DNA from: Ga0077527 sp964486865
Lineage (GTDB): Bacteria > Pseudomonadota > Gammaproteobacteria > Burkholderiales > SG8-41
Assembly (NCBI GenBank): GCA_964486865.1
Contig: CAZAOZ010000038.1
Coordinates: forward strand, 1-30,791
DNA: 30,791 nt
Direction: 5' to 3'
Under the pieces are notes generated by a model. It ran no database searches. It was not told where the DNA came from and saw only the letters and a list, made by a program, of their open reading frames with translations. A program made the translations under genes and the position numbers. Within the stretch, counting starts at the first letter, position 1. The number at the start of each line of letters is the position of its first letter. Below are positions 15,482-23,880 of the stretch, in pieces.

Positions 15482-16353
15482 TGAGTGGCCCGGCGGGAAC
15501 CGGTTATTCCGCCGAGGCGCGCGCGGCCGCTGAATGGCAGCGCATTGCCCGTTTGCCGGACGAGGATGTTTCGCTGGCCGAAGGCGCGTTGTGGATCGCC
15601 GCCGGTGAATATCCGGAACTTGCCGTGGCCGGCTATCTCGACCGCCTGCAGGACATGGCGGATCGCCTGCGCGCGAGGCTGCGTCCCGACATGCCAACCG
15701 CGGAAAAGCTGTTTGCACTCAATCGCTATCTGTTCAATGAGCTGGGTTTCAGCGGCAACAGCGACAATTTCTACGATCCGCGCAACAGTTATCTCAACGA
15801 CGTGATCGAGCGCCGGCTGGGCATTCCGATCACGCTGGCGGTGGTCTATATCGAAATCGGCCGGCGCATCGGCATCGGCCTGCACGGCGTATCTTTTCCC
15901 GGACATTTTCTGGTCAAGTGTACGCTGCGCGACGGCGTGGTGATACTCGACCCGTACAGCCACGGCGTGTCGCTGAGCGTCGATGAGCTGCAGCAGCGGC
16001 TGCGCGCCGCGGGCAGCACCACCGACGTTGATGAGGCCGTGCTGGCGCATCTGCTGAGCGCTGCCACTCACAAGGACATCCTCGCGCGCATGCTGCGCAA
16101 CCTGAAGGGCATATATGCCAAGCAGGGTGACTGGCTGCGGGCGCTGTCGTCCAGCGAACGCCTGCTGGCATTGCAGCCGGACGCCGGCGAGGAGTACCGC
16201 GACCGCGGCGGCATCTACCTGAAACTCGAATGTTTCCGCGCGGCGCTGGGCGATTTCAACTCCTATCTGAAGCACTGCCCGGGCGCGGCGGATGCGGGGA
16301 GCATCCGCAAGCAGATCGCCGAGCTCGCGTCGAAGGTGGCGCGACTGAACTGA
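15481..16353 (+). CDS. SirB1-family transglutaminase-like protein with TPR-like tail
   Basis: A 290-residue cytoplasmic protein. The core at about residues 85-150 carries the SirB1 signature: FNELGFSGNSDNFYDPRNSY, then LNDVIERRLGIPITLAVVY, IEIGRRIGIGLHGVSFPGHF and LVK. In this Transglut_core2 family the classical catalytic Cys is replaced, and here PITLAV stands at that site, so enzymatic activity is uncertain. The C-terminal 195-285 forms TPR-like helices (LKGIYAKQGDWLRALSSSER, YRDRGGIYLKLECFRAALGD). Homologues are often linked to peptide-chain-release or isoprenoid genes, but here the partner is the DUF6352-type gene. Confidence 0.87.
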   Translation: MSGPAGTGYSAEARAAAEWQRIARLPDEDVSLAEGALWIAAGEYPELAVAGYLDRLQDMADRLRARLRPDMPTAEKLFALNRYLFNELGFSGNSDNFYDPRNSYLNDVIERRLGIPITLAVVYIEIGRRIGIGLHGVSFPGHFLVKCTLRDGVVILDPYSHGVSLSVDELQQRLRAAGSTTDVDEAVLAHLLSAATHKDILARMLRNLKGIYAKQGDWLRALSSSERLLALQPDAGEEYRDRGGIYLKLECFRAALGDFNSYLKHCPGAADAGSIRKQIAELASKVARLN

Positions 16354-16408
16354 TCTCCGCACAGGTTTGTTATGCTGTGTGTCTGAGCAATGAAACGTTA
16401 GCGGGGGT

Positions 16409-16837
16409 ATGAGGATGGATGCTTATCTGTTGTGGGTGATTGCCGGCATTGCCCTGATCATCGTCGAAATGCTGACCGGCACGTTTTATCTGCTGGTGCT
16501 GGGCATCGCGGCCCTGGCGGCGGCAGCAGCGGCCTGGTTCGGCCAGTCTTTCTGGGTGCAGGCGGTCATTACCGCAGCGGTGACGGTAGCCGGCGTGCTT
16601 CTGATCAATCGTTTTCGCGGCAAATCCGTGCCGGGGGAACGTGCTGCGCTGGATGTCGGCCAGAGCGTGACGCTGGAATCCTGGATCAGCGAGGCGGATG
16701 GTCTGGCGCGGGTCAAATATCGCAACGCGCAATGGGAAGCTCAAGTGTTCGGCGAGCGAGCGCCCGACGGCAAGGTGTTCTACATCCATGCGGTGCAGGG
16801 CAACACGCTGCGCGTGTCCGCCGTAAAGCCGTCCTGA
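16409..16837 (+). CDS. NfeD-family membrane protein
   Basis: A 142-residue inner-membrane protein with two or three hydrophobic segments in the first 65 residues (YLLWVIAGIALIIVEMLTG, FYLLVLGIAALAAAAAAWF, VITAAVTVAGVLLI). A C-terminal OB-fold domain follows, with GQSVTLESWISEADGLARV, YRNAQWEAQVF and FYIHAVQGNTLRVS. NfeD proteins partner stomatin-like SPFH proteins in membrane microdomains; the SPFH gene begins 60 bases downstream, which supports the call. It starts at 16409 or two codons later at 16415. A GC-rich GGGGG precedes both. Confidence 0.88.
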   Translation: MRMDAYLLWVIAGIALIIVEMLTGTFYLLVLGIAALAAAAAAWFGQSFWVQAVITAAVTVAGVLLINRFRGKSVPGERAALDVGQSVTLESWISEADGLARVKYRNAQWEAQVFGERAPDGKVFYIHAVQGNTLRVSAVKPS

Positions 16838-16897
16838 ATTTTCGATCCCGTTTTTCCGGCTTCATTCGTTGTTCCGAAACATTGAGAGGGAGTAGCC

Positions 16898-17899
16898 ATG
16901 TTTCCAAAACTGATCATCGTGGTGTTCATGACCGGCCTGCTGATCGCGTTTGATCAGCGTTCATTTGCCGTGCCGTTTTTCGTGGTGGCGCTGGGCGTGG
17001 TGGTGGCCATTGAATCGATCCGCCAGGTGCCGCAGCAGATGGCCTGGGTGGTGGAGCGGATGGGCAAATACAACAGCGTGCTCGAGCCGGGGCTGAATGT
17101 GATCGTGCCGTTCCTCGACCGCGTCGCCTACCGGCATTCACTCAAGGAAACATCGCTGGATGTGCAGGAGCAGGTGTGCATCACGCGCGACAACACGCAA
17201 CTGGGCGTGGACGGCATCATTTATTACCAGGTCACCGATCCGAAGCTTGCATCCTACGGCTCGTCCGATTACGTCTCGGCGGTTACCCAGCTCGCGCAGA
17301 CCACGCTGCGCTCTGAAATCGGCAAGATGGAACTCGACAAGACGTTCGAGAGTCGCGACGAGATCAACCGTCAGGTGGTCGCGGTGCTCGACGAAGCCGG
17401 GCGCACCTGGGGTGTCAAGGTGCTGCGCTACGAAATCAAGAACCTGACGCCGCCGGAAGCGATCCTGCGCGCGATGCAGGCGCAGATTACCTCGGAACGC
17501 GAGAAACGCGCCCTGATTGCCAAGTCGGAAGGCCAGCGGCAGGAGGAAATCAATCTGGCTGATGGCGAGAAGCAGGCCGCGGTGCTGAAATCCGAGGGCG
17601 ACAAGACCGCGGCGATCAACCGCGCGCAGGGCGAGGCGGCGCGCATCCAGTTGATTGCTGACGCGACGGCGACGGCCATCTCTGCGGTGGCCGGCGCGCT
17701 GAACGGTCCCGGCGGCAATCAGGCGGCCAACCTGGAAGTGGCGAAGCTCTACGTCAACGCCTTTGCGCATCTCGCGCGCACCAACAACACGCTGATCGTG
17801 CCGGCGAACGTGGCTGACGTGGCAACGCTGGTCAGTTCGGCGATGGCGGTGATGGATAACGTGAAAAAAGCGACGCCGGGCGCGACGCCGGCGGTGTAG
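16898..17899 (+). CDS. qmcA: SPFH/stomatin-like membrane protein, QmcA-type
   Basis: A 333-residue protein with N-terminal membrane helices (about 3-36) and an SPFH/band-7 domain from about 40: VERMGKYNSVLEPGLNVIVP, RHSLKETSLDVQEQVCITRD and NTQLGVDGIIYYQVTDP. A long charged coiled coil (about 190-255, with repeated A-E/Q-G-E units) follows, then a conserved tail with FAHLARTNNTLIVPANVADV. These proteins oligomerise into large membrane cages that help protease or quality-control systems. GAGAGGGAG precedes the ATG. It forms an operon with the NfeD gene, the usual partner. Confidence 0.9.
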   Translation: MFPKLIIVVFMTGLLIAFDQRSFAVPFFVVALGVVVAIESIRQVPQQMAWVVERMGKYNSVLEPGLNVIVPFLDRVAYRHSLKETSLDVQEQVCITRDNTQLGVDGIIYYQVTDPKLASYGSSDYVSAVTQLAQTTLRSEIGKMELDKTFESRDEINRQVVAVLDEAGRTWGVKVLRYEIKNLTPPEAILRAMQAQITSEREKRALIAKSEGQRQEEINLADGEKQAAVLKSEGDKTAAINRAQGEAARIQLIADATATAISAVAGALNGPGGNQAANLEVAKLYVNAFAHLARTNNTLIVPANVADVATLVSSAMAVMDNVKKATPGATPAV

Positions 17900-17907
17900 A
17901 TGACTTA

Positions 17908-17996
17908 GCCCGGAAGGGCGCCGGGCAGCAGAAGCGAGTGGCTTAGCCCGGAACTGCACCGGGCGGCTTGGGAGGGCTGGCCCGGAACGGCGCCGG
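17908..17996. repeat. Three REP-like palindromes at a convergent gene end
   Basis: Three copies of GCCCGGAAnnGCnCCGGGC at 17908-17926, 17946-17964 and 17980-17996 (the last incomplete), the first two preceded by TTA. Each folds into a GC hairpin. They fill the gap between the SPFH gene and mlaA, which converge, and may end transcription from both sides or stabilise mRNA ends. Confidence 0.75.
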
Positions 17997-18002
17997 ACTG
18001 CG

Positions 18003-18902
18003 TTAGCGCGGCGGCAGCCAGAGGCGCACGACGCGGGATGTTTCAGCCGCGGGTGCCGTGACAGACGGTTCCGCCGGGCGCAACCGGAGCAGCTCTTCTT
18101 CAGCCGGCGTCGGCGGCATGCCGCTCCACAGCAAGGCCGGCTCGTTCCGGGGCGCATGCTCCACCACCGGGCCGATATCGCGGGGCGCGCTGGCGCCGTC
18201 ATCTTTTTCCCGCGGCGGATTGCCGTCGTAAATCAGGTTGCGCCGCCGCTGCAGGTAGGCATCGCGCACGAAGGCGTACTCGTCAAGCGCTGCGACTTCC
18301 AGCACTTTACTGGCATTCAGCAGCCTTTCGCGCTGTGCTACCAGCCGCAGGCCGAGAGCGGCGTTGCGGTCGCGCGTCGGATCAATGTATGTCACGGGAT
18401 CAGCCTTGATATCGCCGACCAGGCCGGCGGTATCGCGGAGATTGCGCGGGCCGAGAAAGGGCAGCACCAGGTAGGGGCCGTCGCCGATACCCCAGTAGCC
18501 CAGCGTCTGGCCGAAATCCTCGTCATGTTTTTCCAGGCCGGCTTCGGTGGCGATGTCGAAAATGCCGAGCAGGCCGACAGTGGTATTGATCATGATGCGC
18601 GCGATATCGGACAGCGCGGCATCGAATTTCCCCTGCAGCAGGTTATTGAGTGCGACGATGACGTCGTTCAGGTTGGAAAACACGTTGTTGACGCCGGTAC
18701 GCACCAGCGGAGGTACCACGCCGCGATAGACTTCCGCCAGCGGCTTCACCAGCATGGTGTCCACACCGTCGTTGAAGTGGTAGATGCCGCGGTTGATCGA
18801 CTCCAGCGGGTCGCGCGGATCACCGGTGGTGGCGCAGCCGCTGAGCACTGAGCATCCTGCGAAGGCGCAAACCAGCAGCAGGCGCCGGACGAGGTGAAAC
18901 AT
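18003..18902 (-). CDS. mlaA: Outer-membrane lipid asymmetry lipoprotein MlaA (VacJ)
   Basis: A 299-residue lipoprotein that removes misplaced phospholipids from the outer leaflet and passes them to MlaC. The lipobox is SVLSGC with Cys23. Family motifs are DPLESINRGIYHFNDGVD, VPPLVRTGVNNVFSNLND, GLLGIFDIATEAGLEKHDED, FGQTLGYWGIGDGPYLVLPF, LGPRNLRDTAG and VTYIDPTRDRNAAL. The C-terminal 60 residues are Pro-rich and charged and extend past the family's usual end (about 250 residues). AAGGGG lies six bases before the ATG. The mlaFEDCB genes are not in the window, so it is a stand-alone locus, which is common. Confidence 0.93.
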   Translation of the reverse strand: MFHLVRRLLLVCAFAGCSVLSGCATTGDPRDPLESINRGIYHFNDGVDTMLVKPLAEVYRGVVPPLVRTGVNNVFSNLNDVIVALNNLLQGKFDAALSDIARIMINTTVGLLGIFDIATEAGLEKHDEDFGQTLGYWGIGDGPYLVLPFLGPRNLRDTAGLVGDIKADPVTYIDPTRDRNAALGLRLVAQRERLLNASKVLEVAALDEYAFVRDAYLQRRRNLIYDGNPPREKDDGASAPRDIGPVVEHAPRNEPALLWSGMPPTPAEEELLRLRPAEPSVTAPAAETSRVVRLWLPPR

Positions 18903-19081
18903 GTACTACCCCTTGTTGTTGTGCCGCAACATGTGCGGCTTTTCTTCATTATAACAACCATTTGCGGGACTGATGCCGCGCAACGCTGTCAGACGCAGGT
19001 AGTGTGGTTACGGCACAACGCTGAGCCGGCTTGACCCTTGGTGCGGATATGTGACAAGTCAAAGATTGGCCGAAATGCGTT

Positions 19082-19090
19082 TGTTATACT
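19082..19090 (+). promoter_or_regulatory. Predicted extended -10 promoter for gabD
   Basis: TGTTATACT, an extended -10 element, stands 87 bases before the gabD ATG in the 275-base gap after mlaA. No good -35 is present at 17 bases, which is tolerated by extended -10 promoters. Confidence 0.45.
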
Positions 19091-19177
19091 GCGCCAATCG
19101 CCATGAAATGCCCTATGCGATTCATGGTCTTTCCGGATTTTTCCTGAATTTTTGCCAGATCCAGCAAGGAGTTACAC

Positions 19178-20659
19178 ATGTTGCAGAAAGCCAAACCGGC
19201 GGTGGAACTGAAAGACAAGAGCCTGTTCCGCCAGCAGTGTTATATCGACGGCGCGTGGGTTGATGCCGACGACAAATCCACCATTGCAGTGCACAACCCG
19301 GCGAACGGTGAGCAGGTCGGCACGGTGCCGAAGATGGGGGCGGCAGAAACGCGGCGGGCAATCGAGGCCGCCAACGCCGCATGGCCGGCGTGGCGCGCCA
19401 AGACCGCCAAGGAGCGCTCCAATATCCTGCGCAAATGGTTTGAGCTGATGATGGCCAACCAGGAAGACCTGGCGAAACTGATGACGGTTGAGCAGGGCAA
19501 GCCGATCGCCGAGTCGCGCGGCGAGATTGCCTACGGCGCCTCGTTCATCGAATGGTTTGCCGAAGAAGGCAAGCGTATCTACGGCGACACCATCCCGACG
19601 CACGCGCCGGACAAGCGCATAGTCGTCATCAAGCAGCCGATCGGCGTGTGCGCGGCAGTGACGCCATGGAATTTCCCGAACGCCATGATCACGCGCAAGG
19701 CCGGACCGGCGCTGGCTGCCGGCTGCACCATGGTCATCAAGCCTGCTTCACAGACGCCGTATTCGGCGCTGGCGCTGTGCGAACTGGCCGAGCGCGCCGG
19801 CATTCCGAAAGGCGTGTTGTCGGTGGTAACCGGATCCTCGGGCCCGATCGGCAAGGAACTGACCACGCATCCGCTGGTGCGCAAGTTCACGTTCACCGGT
19901 TCGACCGAAGTCGGCAAGCTGCTGATGCAGCAATGCGCGAGCACCGTGAAAAAAGTGTCGCTGGAACTGGGCGGCAATGCCCCGTTCATCGTATTCGATG
20001 ATGCAGACCTGGCATCGGCCGTTGAAGGCGCGATGGCTTCCAAGTTCCGCAATACCGGGCAGACCTGCGTCTGCGCCAACCGCATCCTGGTGCAGGACGG
20101 CGTTTATGACCAGTTCGCAAAAATGCTCTCTGACAAGGTGTCGCAGATGAAAGTCGGCAACGGCCTGGAGGACGGCAACACGCAAGGTCCGCTGATCGAC
20201 ATGAAGGGCGTCGAAAAAGTCGAGGAGCACATCGAAGACGCACTGGCCAAGGGCGCGAAAGTGCTGACCGGCGGCAAGCGCCACGACAAGGGCGGGCAGT
20301 TTTTCCAGCCCACGGTGCTCGCCAATGTGACCACCGACATGAAAGTGACGCACGAGGAAACCTTCGGCCCGGTGGCGCCGCTCTATCGCTTCAAGACTGA
20401 AGACGAGTTGCTGAAACTGGCGAACAATACCGAATACGGCCTCGCCGCGTACTTCTACAGTCGCGACATCGGCCGCATCTGGCGCATCGCCGAGGGCCTG
20501 GAATCGGGCATTGTCGGCATCAACGTCGGCATCATCTCCAATGAAATCGCGCCCTTCGGCGGCATCAAGGAGTCCGGCATCGGCCGTGAAGGCTCCAAAT
20601 ACGGCATTGAGGAGTTTGTCGAGGTGAAGTACCTGTGCATGGGTGACATCAACAAATAA
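19178..20659 (+). CDS. gabD: Succinate-semialdehyde dehydrogenase, NAD(P)-dependent
   Basis: A 493-residue aldehyde dehydrogenase that oxidises succinate semialdehyde (or a close semialdehyde) to the acid. Catalytic Cys297 lies in NTGQTCVCANRI, with the QTCVC pair typical of GabD-type enzymes, and the general base Glu263 in SLELGGNAPF. Lys188 of VIKPAS and the WNFP motif (164-167) shape the cofactor site. AAGGAG is seven bases upstream of the ATG. It is monocistronic, closed by a strong hairpin terminator. It opens the catabolic part of the window and could serve its end steps, though the enzyme is also general metabolism. Substrate choice is by family. Confidence 0.9.
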   Translation: MLQKAKPAVELKDKSLFRQQCYIDGAWVDADDKSTIAVHNPANGEQVGTVPKMGAAETRRAIEAANAAWPAWRAKTAKERSNILRKWFELMMANQEDLAKLMTVEQGKPIAESRGEIAYGASFIEWFAEEGKRIYGDTIPTHAPDKRIVVIKQPIGVCAAVTPWNFPNAMITRKAGPALAAGCTMVIKPASQTPYSALALCELAERAGIPKGVLSVVTGSSGPIGKELTTHPLVRKFTFTGSTEVGKLLMQQCASTVKKVSLELGGNAPFIVFDDADLASAVEGAMASKFRNTGQTCVCANRILVQDGVYDQFAKMLSDKVSQMKVGNGLEDGNTQGPLIDMKGVEKVEEHIEDALAKGAKVLTGGKRHDKGGQFFQPTVLANVTTDMKVTHEETFGPVAPLYRFKTEDELLKLANNTEYGLAAYFYSRDIGRIWRIAEGLESGIVGINVGIISNEIAPFGGIKESGIGREGSKYGIEEFVEVKYLCMGDINK

Positions 20660-20675
20660 CCCGAACTACTGCAGT

Positions 20676-20709
20676 AAAAAAGCCGCTGCGATGTTCGCAG
20701 CGGCTTTTT
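20676..20709. terminator. Bidirectional intrinsic terminator
   Basis: A perfect 9-base stem GCCGCTGCG / CGCAGCGGC with loop ATGTT, flanked by six A residues on the left and five T residues on the right. It lies between the convergent gabD and the dehydrogenase gene and can terminate both. Confidence 0.92.
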
Positions 20710-20727
20710 GTTTGCTGAGTGATGCGC

Positions 20728-21783
20728 TCAGAGCGCGCCGACGATTTGTGCGGTGTAGGCTTTGGTGCCCAGTTTGCCGCCGAGATCCACGGTGCGCGTA
20801 AGCGGAGATTGCAGCGCGGCGTCGATAGCTGCTTCAATGGCTTTGGCTGCGGCGTCGAATTCCGGACGCTGGTGCCGCATCGCCAGCCATTCCAGCAGCA
20901 TGGCCGCCGACAGCATCAGCGACACCGGATTGGCCTTGTCCTGCCCGGCGATGTCGGGCGCCGAGCCGTGCTGGGCCTGCGCGCAGCAGGCGGTGTCACC
21001 GGTCATGGTCGAGCCGGCGATGCCCAGCCCGCCGGAAATTTCCGAAGCTTCGTCCGACAGGATGTCACCGAACATGTTGCCGGTGACGATGCAGTCGAAC
21101 TGCGTCGGGTTGCGCACCAGCAGCGCGGCCATGGCATCGACGATTTTCTCGTCGAGCTGCACGTCGGGATAATTTTTCGCCACGGCGCGCACTTCGCGCA
21201 GAAACAGGCCGTCGGACATGTGCAGCACATTGGCCTTGTGGACGGCAGTGACTTTCCTGCGCCGCTTGCGCGCCCATGCGAAAGCCACTTCCGCGATGCG
21301 CCGGCTTTGCTTTGCCGTGACCTTGCGGATGGCGATGGCGACATCCTCGGTCGGCATGAATTCACCGCGGCCCATGAACATGTTGCGGTCGCCGTAAAAA
21401 CCTTCGGTGCATTCGCGGAAAATCACCAGATCCACCGGCTTGCCGGTGAGGCCCACGCCCATGCGCGATTTCGCCGGACGGATATTGGCGAACAGATCCA
21501 GTTGCACCCGCAGCCAGCCCGAAGGATTGATGCCGCCCTGTTCCTTCGGCGGGTAATCCAGGTGCGATACCGGGCCGAGGATGATGCCCGGCGCGGTGCG
21601 CGCGGCCTGCTGAATGACTTCCGGAAACGTCGAGCCGTGCTGCTTCAGCGCAACAAAGCCGATGTCCCGGATATCCCATTCGAGGCCCAGCTTGAAGCGG
21701 GCGCTGGCGCGATCAAGCACCGCCAGCGTGGCCGTGGTGATTTCCGGGCCGATACCGTCGCCGGGCAATACGAGCAGTTTCAA
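20728..21783 (-). CDS. Isocitrate/isopropylmalate dehydrogenase-family decarboxylating dehydrogenase
   Basis: A 351-residue beta-decarboxylating dehydrogenase acting on a 2-hydroxy acid with NAD(P). Family residues are PGDGIGPE (7-14), the substrate arginines in LDLFANIRP (95-103) and FRECTEGFYGD (122-132, with Tyr130), Lys183 in VHKANVLHMSDG, and the metal aspartates Asp216, Asp240 and Asp244 (GNMFGDILSDEAS). The segment NPSGWLRVQLDLF differs from the LeuB and Icd signatures. It could act on tartrate, homoisocitrate or another substituted malate. It sits 12 bases after an SMP-30 lactonase gene in one operon, which suggests catabolism rather than leucine synthesis. Confidence 0.85.
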   Translation of the reverse strand: MKLLVLPGDGIGPEITTATLAVLDRASARFKLGLEWDIRDIGFVALKQHGSTFPEVIQQAARTAPGIILGPVSHLDYPPKEQGGINPSGWLRVQLDLFANIRPAKSRMGVGLTGKPVDLVIFRECTEGFYGDRNMFMGRGEFMPTEDVAIAIRKVTAKQSRRIAEVAFAWARKRRRKVTAVHKANVLHMSDGLFLREVRAVAKNYPDVQLDEKIVDAMAALLVRNPTQFDCIVTGNMFGDILSDEASEISGGLGIAGSTMTGDTACCAQAQHGSAPDIAGQDKANPVSLMLSAAMLLEWLAMRHQRPEFDAAAKAIEAAIDAALQSPLTRTVDLGGKLGTKAYTAQIVGAL

Positions 21784-21795
21784 GATTGCTGACCT

Positions 21796-22725
21796 TTATT
21801 GATGCCCGTACATTTTTTTCCCGGTGAATGGCACCTTCGCCGTCAGCACGTCGCCGGTCAGCGCTTCGGTAATGAATATCTGCTTGTGATCCGCACCGCC
21901 GAAGGCGACATTGTCGAGGTGGTGATGCCGGTCATGGTCTTTGGACGAAATCAGGTGCGTCGGCAGCATGTTGGCGTCAAAGCGCCAGATGCCGACGCCT
22001 AACTGGCACACCAGCAAACCGTTTTCGCCGTCCATTTCAATGCCGTCGGGTCCGGCGACACCGCCGGAGAGCTGGATGGCCAGCCCGGTTTTGGACACCG
22101 AGCCGTCGGCCATCAGCGGCAGGCGCCACACCGAGTTCGAGCGGGTCATGCCGACATAGACATGTTTTTCCGTGGTGGAAAGGGTGATGCCGTTGGGGCT
22201 GGGGCCGTTTTCAAGCAGCCGGCGCAGTTCGCCGTTGGCTTTCAGGCGAAAGACGCGGCCCGTCGGATCGGCGATGCCGGTCTGGCCCTGGTCGGTAAAG
22301 TAGAGATCGCCGTTCGATGCAAAGTGCAGATCGTTGAGGCCTTTGAAGCTTTCGCTGTAAGCCGTGCGCAGCACGTTCTCCAGCTTGCCGGTCATGATGT
22401 CGAGCGTGAGCAGGCCTTCCTTGTAGTCGCAAATGAACAGCCGACCGTCCTTGTGGAATTTCATGCCGTTGGGCCAGCCGTCATACTGGATCACCAGATC
22501 CCAGTCGCCCTTGGGCGTGATGCGGAAAATGCGGCCGAACGGAATGTCGCAGACATAGAGATTGCCGGCGCGATCGAAGGCGGGTGCTTCCAGAAAACAT
22601 TCAACCTCGGCGTTCTGCCGGTTCGGATCGGACCAGGCGCTGCGGCTTTTTTTGCGGAACTTGCCGGGCATGGAGGTGAAGACTTCGGCGTGGATATGCT
22701 CCAGCGGTTTGAATGGATTGAACAT
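21796..22725 (-). CDS. SMP-30/gluconolactonase-family lactonase
   Basis: A 309-residue six-bladed beta-propeller hydrolase, probably opening a sugar or other lactone. The metal-site residues of the family can be placed at Glu46 (FLEAPAFD), Asn131-Asp132 (GLNDLHF), Asn178 (GPSPNGI) and Asp227 (GPDGIEMD). Blade repeats such as AGNLYVCDIPFGRIFRI and NGDLYFTDQG are visible. There is no signal peptide, so it is cytoplasmic. It leads the leftward operon with the dehydrogenase gene. The pair could convert a lactone to a hydroxy acid and then decarboxylate it oxidatively, which is an inference. Confidence 0.85.
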   Translation of the reverse strand: MFNPFKPLEHIHAEVFTSMPGKFRKKSRSAWSDPNRQNAEVECFLEAPAFDRAGNLYVCDIPFGRIFRITPKGDWDLVIQYDGWPNGMKFHKDGRLFICDYKEGLLTLDIMTGKLENVLRTAYSESFKGLNDLHFASNGDLYFTDQGQTGIADPTGRVFRLKANGELRRLLENGPSPNGITLSTTEKHVYVGMTRSNSVWRLPLMADGSVSKTGLAIQLSGGVAGPDGIEMDGENGLLVCQLGVGIWRFDANMLPTHLISSKDHDRHHHLDNVAFGGADHKQIFITEALTGDVLTAKVPFTGKKMYGHQ

Positions 22726-22753
22726 GATGCGGCAGCCTCTTCAGGATTTAAAG

Positions 22754-22781
22754 TAATTAGTTGATTTTATTGAATATTCAA
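22754..22781 (-). promoter_or_regulatory. Predicted promoter with palindromic -35 for the lactonase operon
   Basis: On the reverse strand, TTGAAT (22781-22776) and TAATTA (22759-22754) are 16 bases apart. The -35 is part of a perfect 12-base palindrome TTGAATATTCAA (22770-22781), a plausible operator. The gap 22726-22988 to the divergent hydrolase contains nothing else that I can name. Confidence 0.45.
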
Positions 22782-22988
22782 GAGTGCAGCTAGCGCATTG
22801 CAGGCTGCAGTCATGATGCCGTGCGCGGCAGCGGCAAGGGCGCCGATGTTAGCACGCGTGCATGGCGTGTTACCGCATCAAGGACGCGGAATTATTCCGT
22901 GCGTGAGTGTTCATATTCCGGGCATGCGAATGCAGTGATGGACGCAGTGCGTTAGCATCGCGGCTCGCATTCATCCGGGAGTCATGCC

Positions 22989-23873
22989 GTGTTCGAAGGT
23001 TTCAAGCACACCCAGATTCAGACCAGTGATCCCGAAGTCAAAATCAATTTGCGTTACGGCGGCAACGGGCCGCCGATCCTGCTGATCCACGGCAATCCGC
23101 TGACGCATGTGCACTGGCACATCGTCGCGCCGCGGCTGGCCCAGGATTTCACCGTGGTGGTCACCGACCTGCGCGGTTATGGCGACAGCAGCAAACCGCG
23201 CGGCAAACCGGATCACAGCAATTATTCCTTCCGGCGCATGGGGCAGGATCAGGTCGATGTCATGCGGCATCTCGGTTTTGACAAATTCTGCGTGGCCGGT
23301 CATGACCGCGGCGCGCGCACTGCATTTCGCATGGCGCTGGATCATCCGGACAAGGTGCAGAAATTCGCCAGCTTCGACATTCTGCCCACGCATCACATGC
23401 TGACCCACGGGACCTGGCAGTGGGCTCTCAATTCCTCGCACTGGTTTTTCATGGCGCAGGCCTATGACATTCCGGAGAAGCTGATCGAGGGGAAATACGA
23501 TTACTACATCAAACAGAAGCTGACCAAGCTCGGCATCGGCAAAGGGGGGTTCTCGGAGGAGACGCTGAAGGAATACGCCCGCGTCTGCACTGCGGAAAAC
23601 ATCCACGGCGTATGCGAGGATTACCGCGCGGCGGTGACGGTGGACATGGCCATGGATACCGAGGATTTCAACGCCGGCCGCAAAATCCAGTGCCCGACCG
23701 CGGTGTACTGGGGCGAGCAAAGCCACACCGAGAAACATTTCAATCCGCGCACGGCATGGCCGCAGTACGCTGCAAACATCCAGCGCATCAAGCCGCTGCC
23801 CTGCGGGCATTATCCGGCGGAGCAGGTGCCGGACATGGTGTACGACGAAATCAGCTCATTCTTCAAGACTTGA
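22989..23873 (+). CDS. Alpha/beta hydrolase, haloacetate (fluoroacetate) dehalogenase-like
   Basis: A 294-residue hydrolase with the residue set of fluoroacetate dehalogenases. The nucleophile is an aspartate, Asp106 in GHDRGAR (104-110), not a serine. Arg107 and Arg110 match the carboxylate-binding arginines, Asp130 in SFDILPT the catalytic acid, and His274 in CGHYPAEQ the base. His151-Trp152 and Tyr212 match the halide-stabilising trio. The oxyanion region is IHGNPLTH (33-40). It starts at a GTG with GGAG eight bases upstream. It is divergent from the lactonase operon and converges on tctC with only seven bases between. Related epoxide hydrolases also use Asp but lack this Arg pair. Activity on haloacids is likely but not proven. 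Confidence 0.85.
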   Translation: MFEGFKHTQIQTSDPEVKINLRYGGNGPPILLIHGNPLTHVHWHIVAPRLAQDFTVVVTDLRGYGDSSKPRGKPDHSNYSFRRMGQDQVDVMRHLGFDKFCVAGHDRGARTAFRMALDHPDKVQKFASFDILPTHHMLTHGTWQWALNSSHWFFMAQAYDIPEKLIEGKYDYYIKQKLTKLGIGKGGFSEETLKEYARVCTAENIHGVCEDYRAAVTVDMAMDTEDFNAGRKIQCPTAVYWGEQSHTEKHFNPRTAWPQYAANIQRIKPLPCGHYPAEQVPDMVYDEISSFFKT

Positions 23874-23880
23874 TGCGCGG

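Noticed and set aside
14468..18202. Long reverse-strand reading frames opposite the DUF6352-type, SirB1-like and SPFH genes
   Set aside because: High GC keeps the antisense frames open; the forward-strand products have clear families and ribosome sites, while the reverse products are His/Arg/Gln-rich with no recognisable domains.
20719..21792. Forward frame of 357 codons opposite the IDH-type gene
   Set aside because: The reverse strand encodes all catalytic residues of the dehydrogenase family; the forward product is His/Arg-rich shadow sequence.
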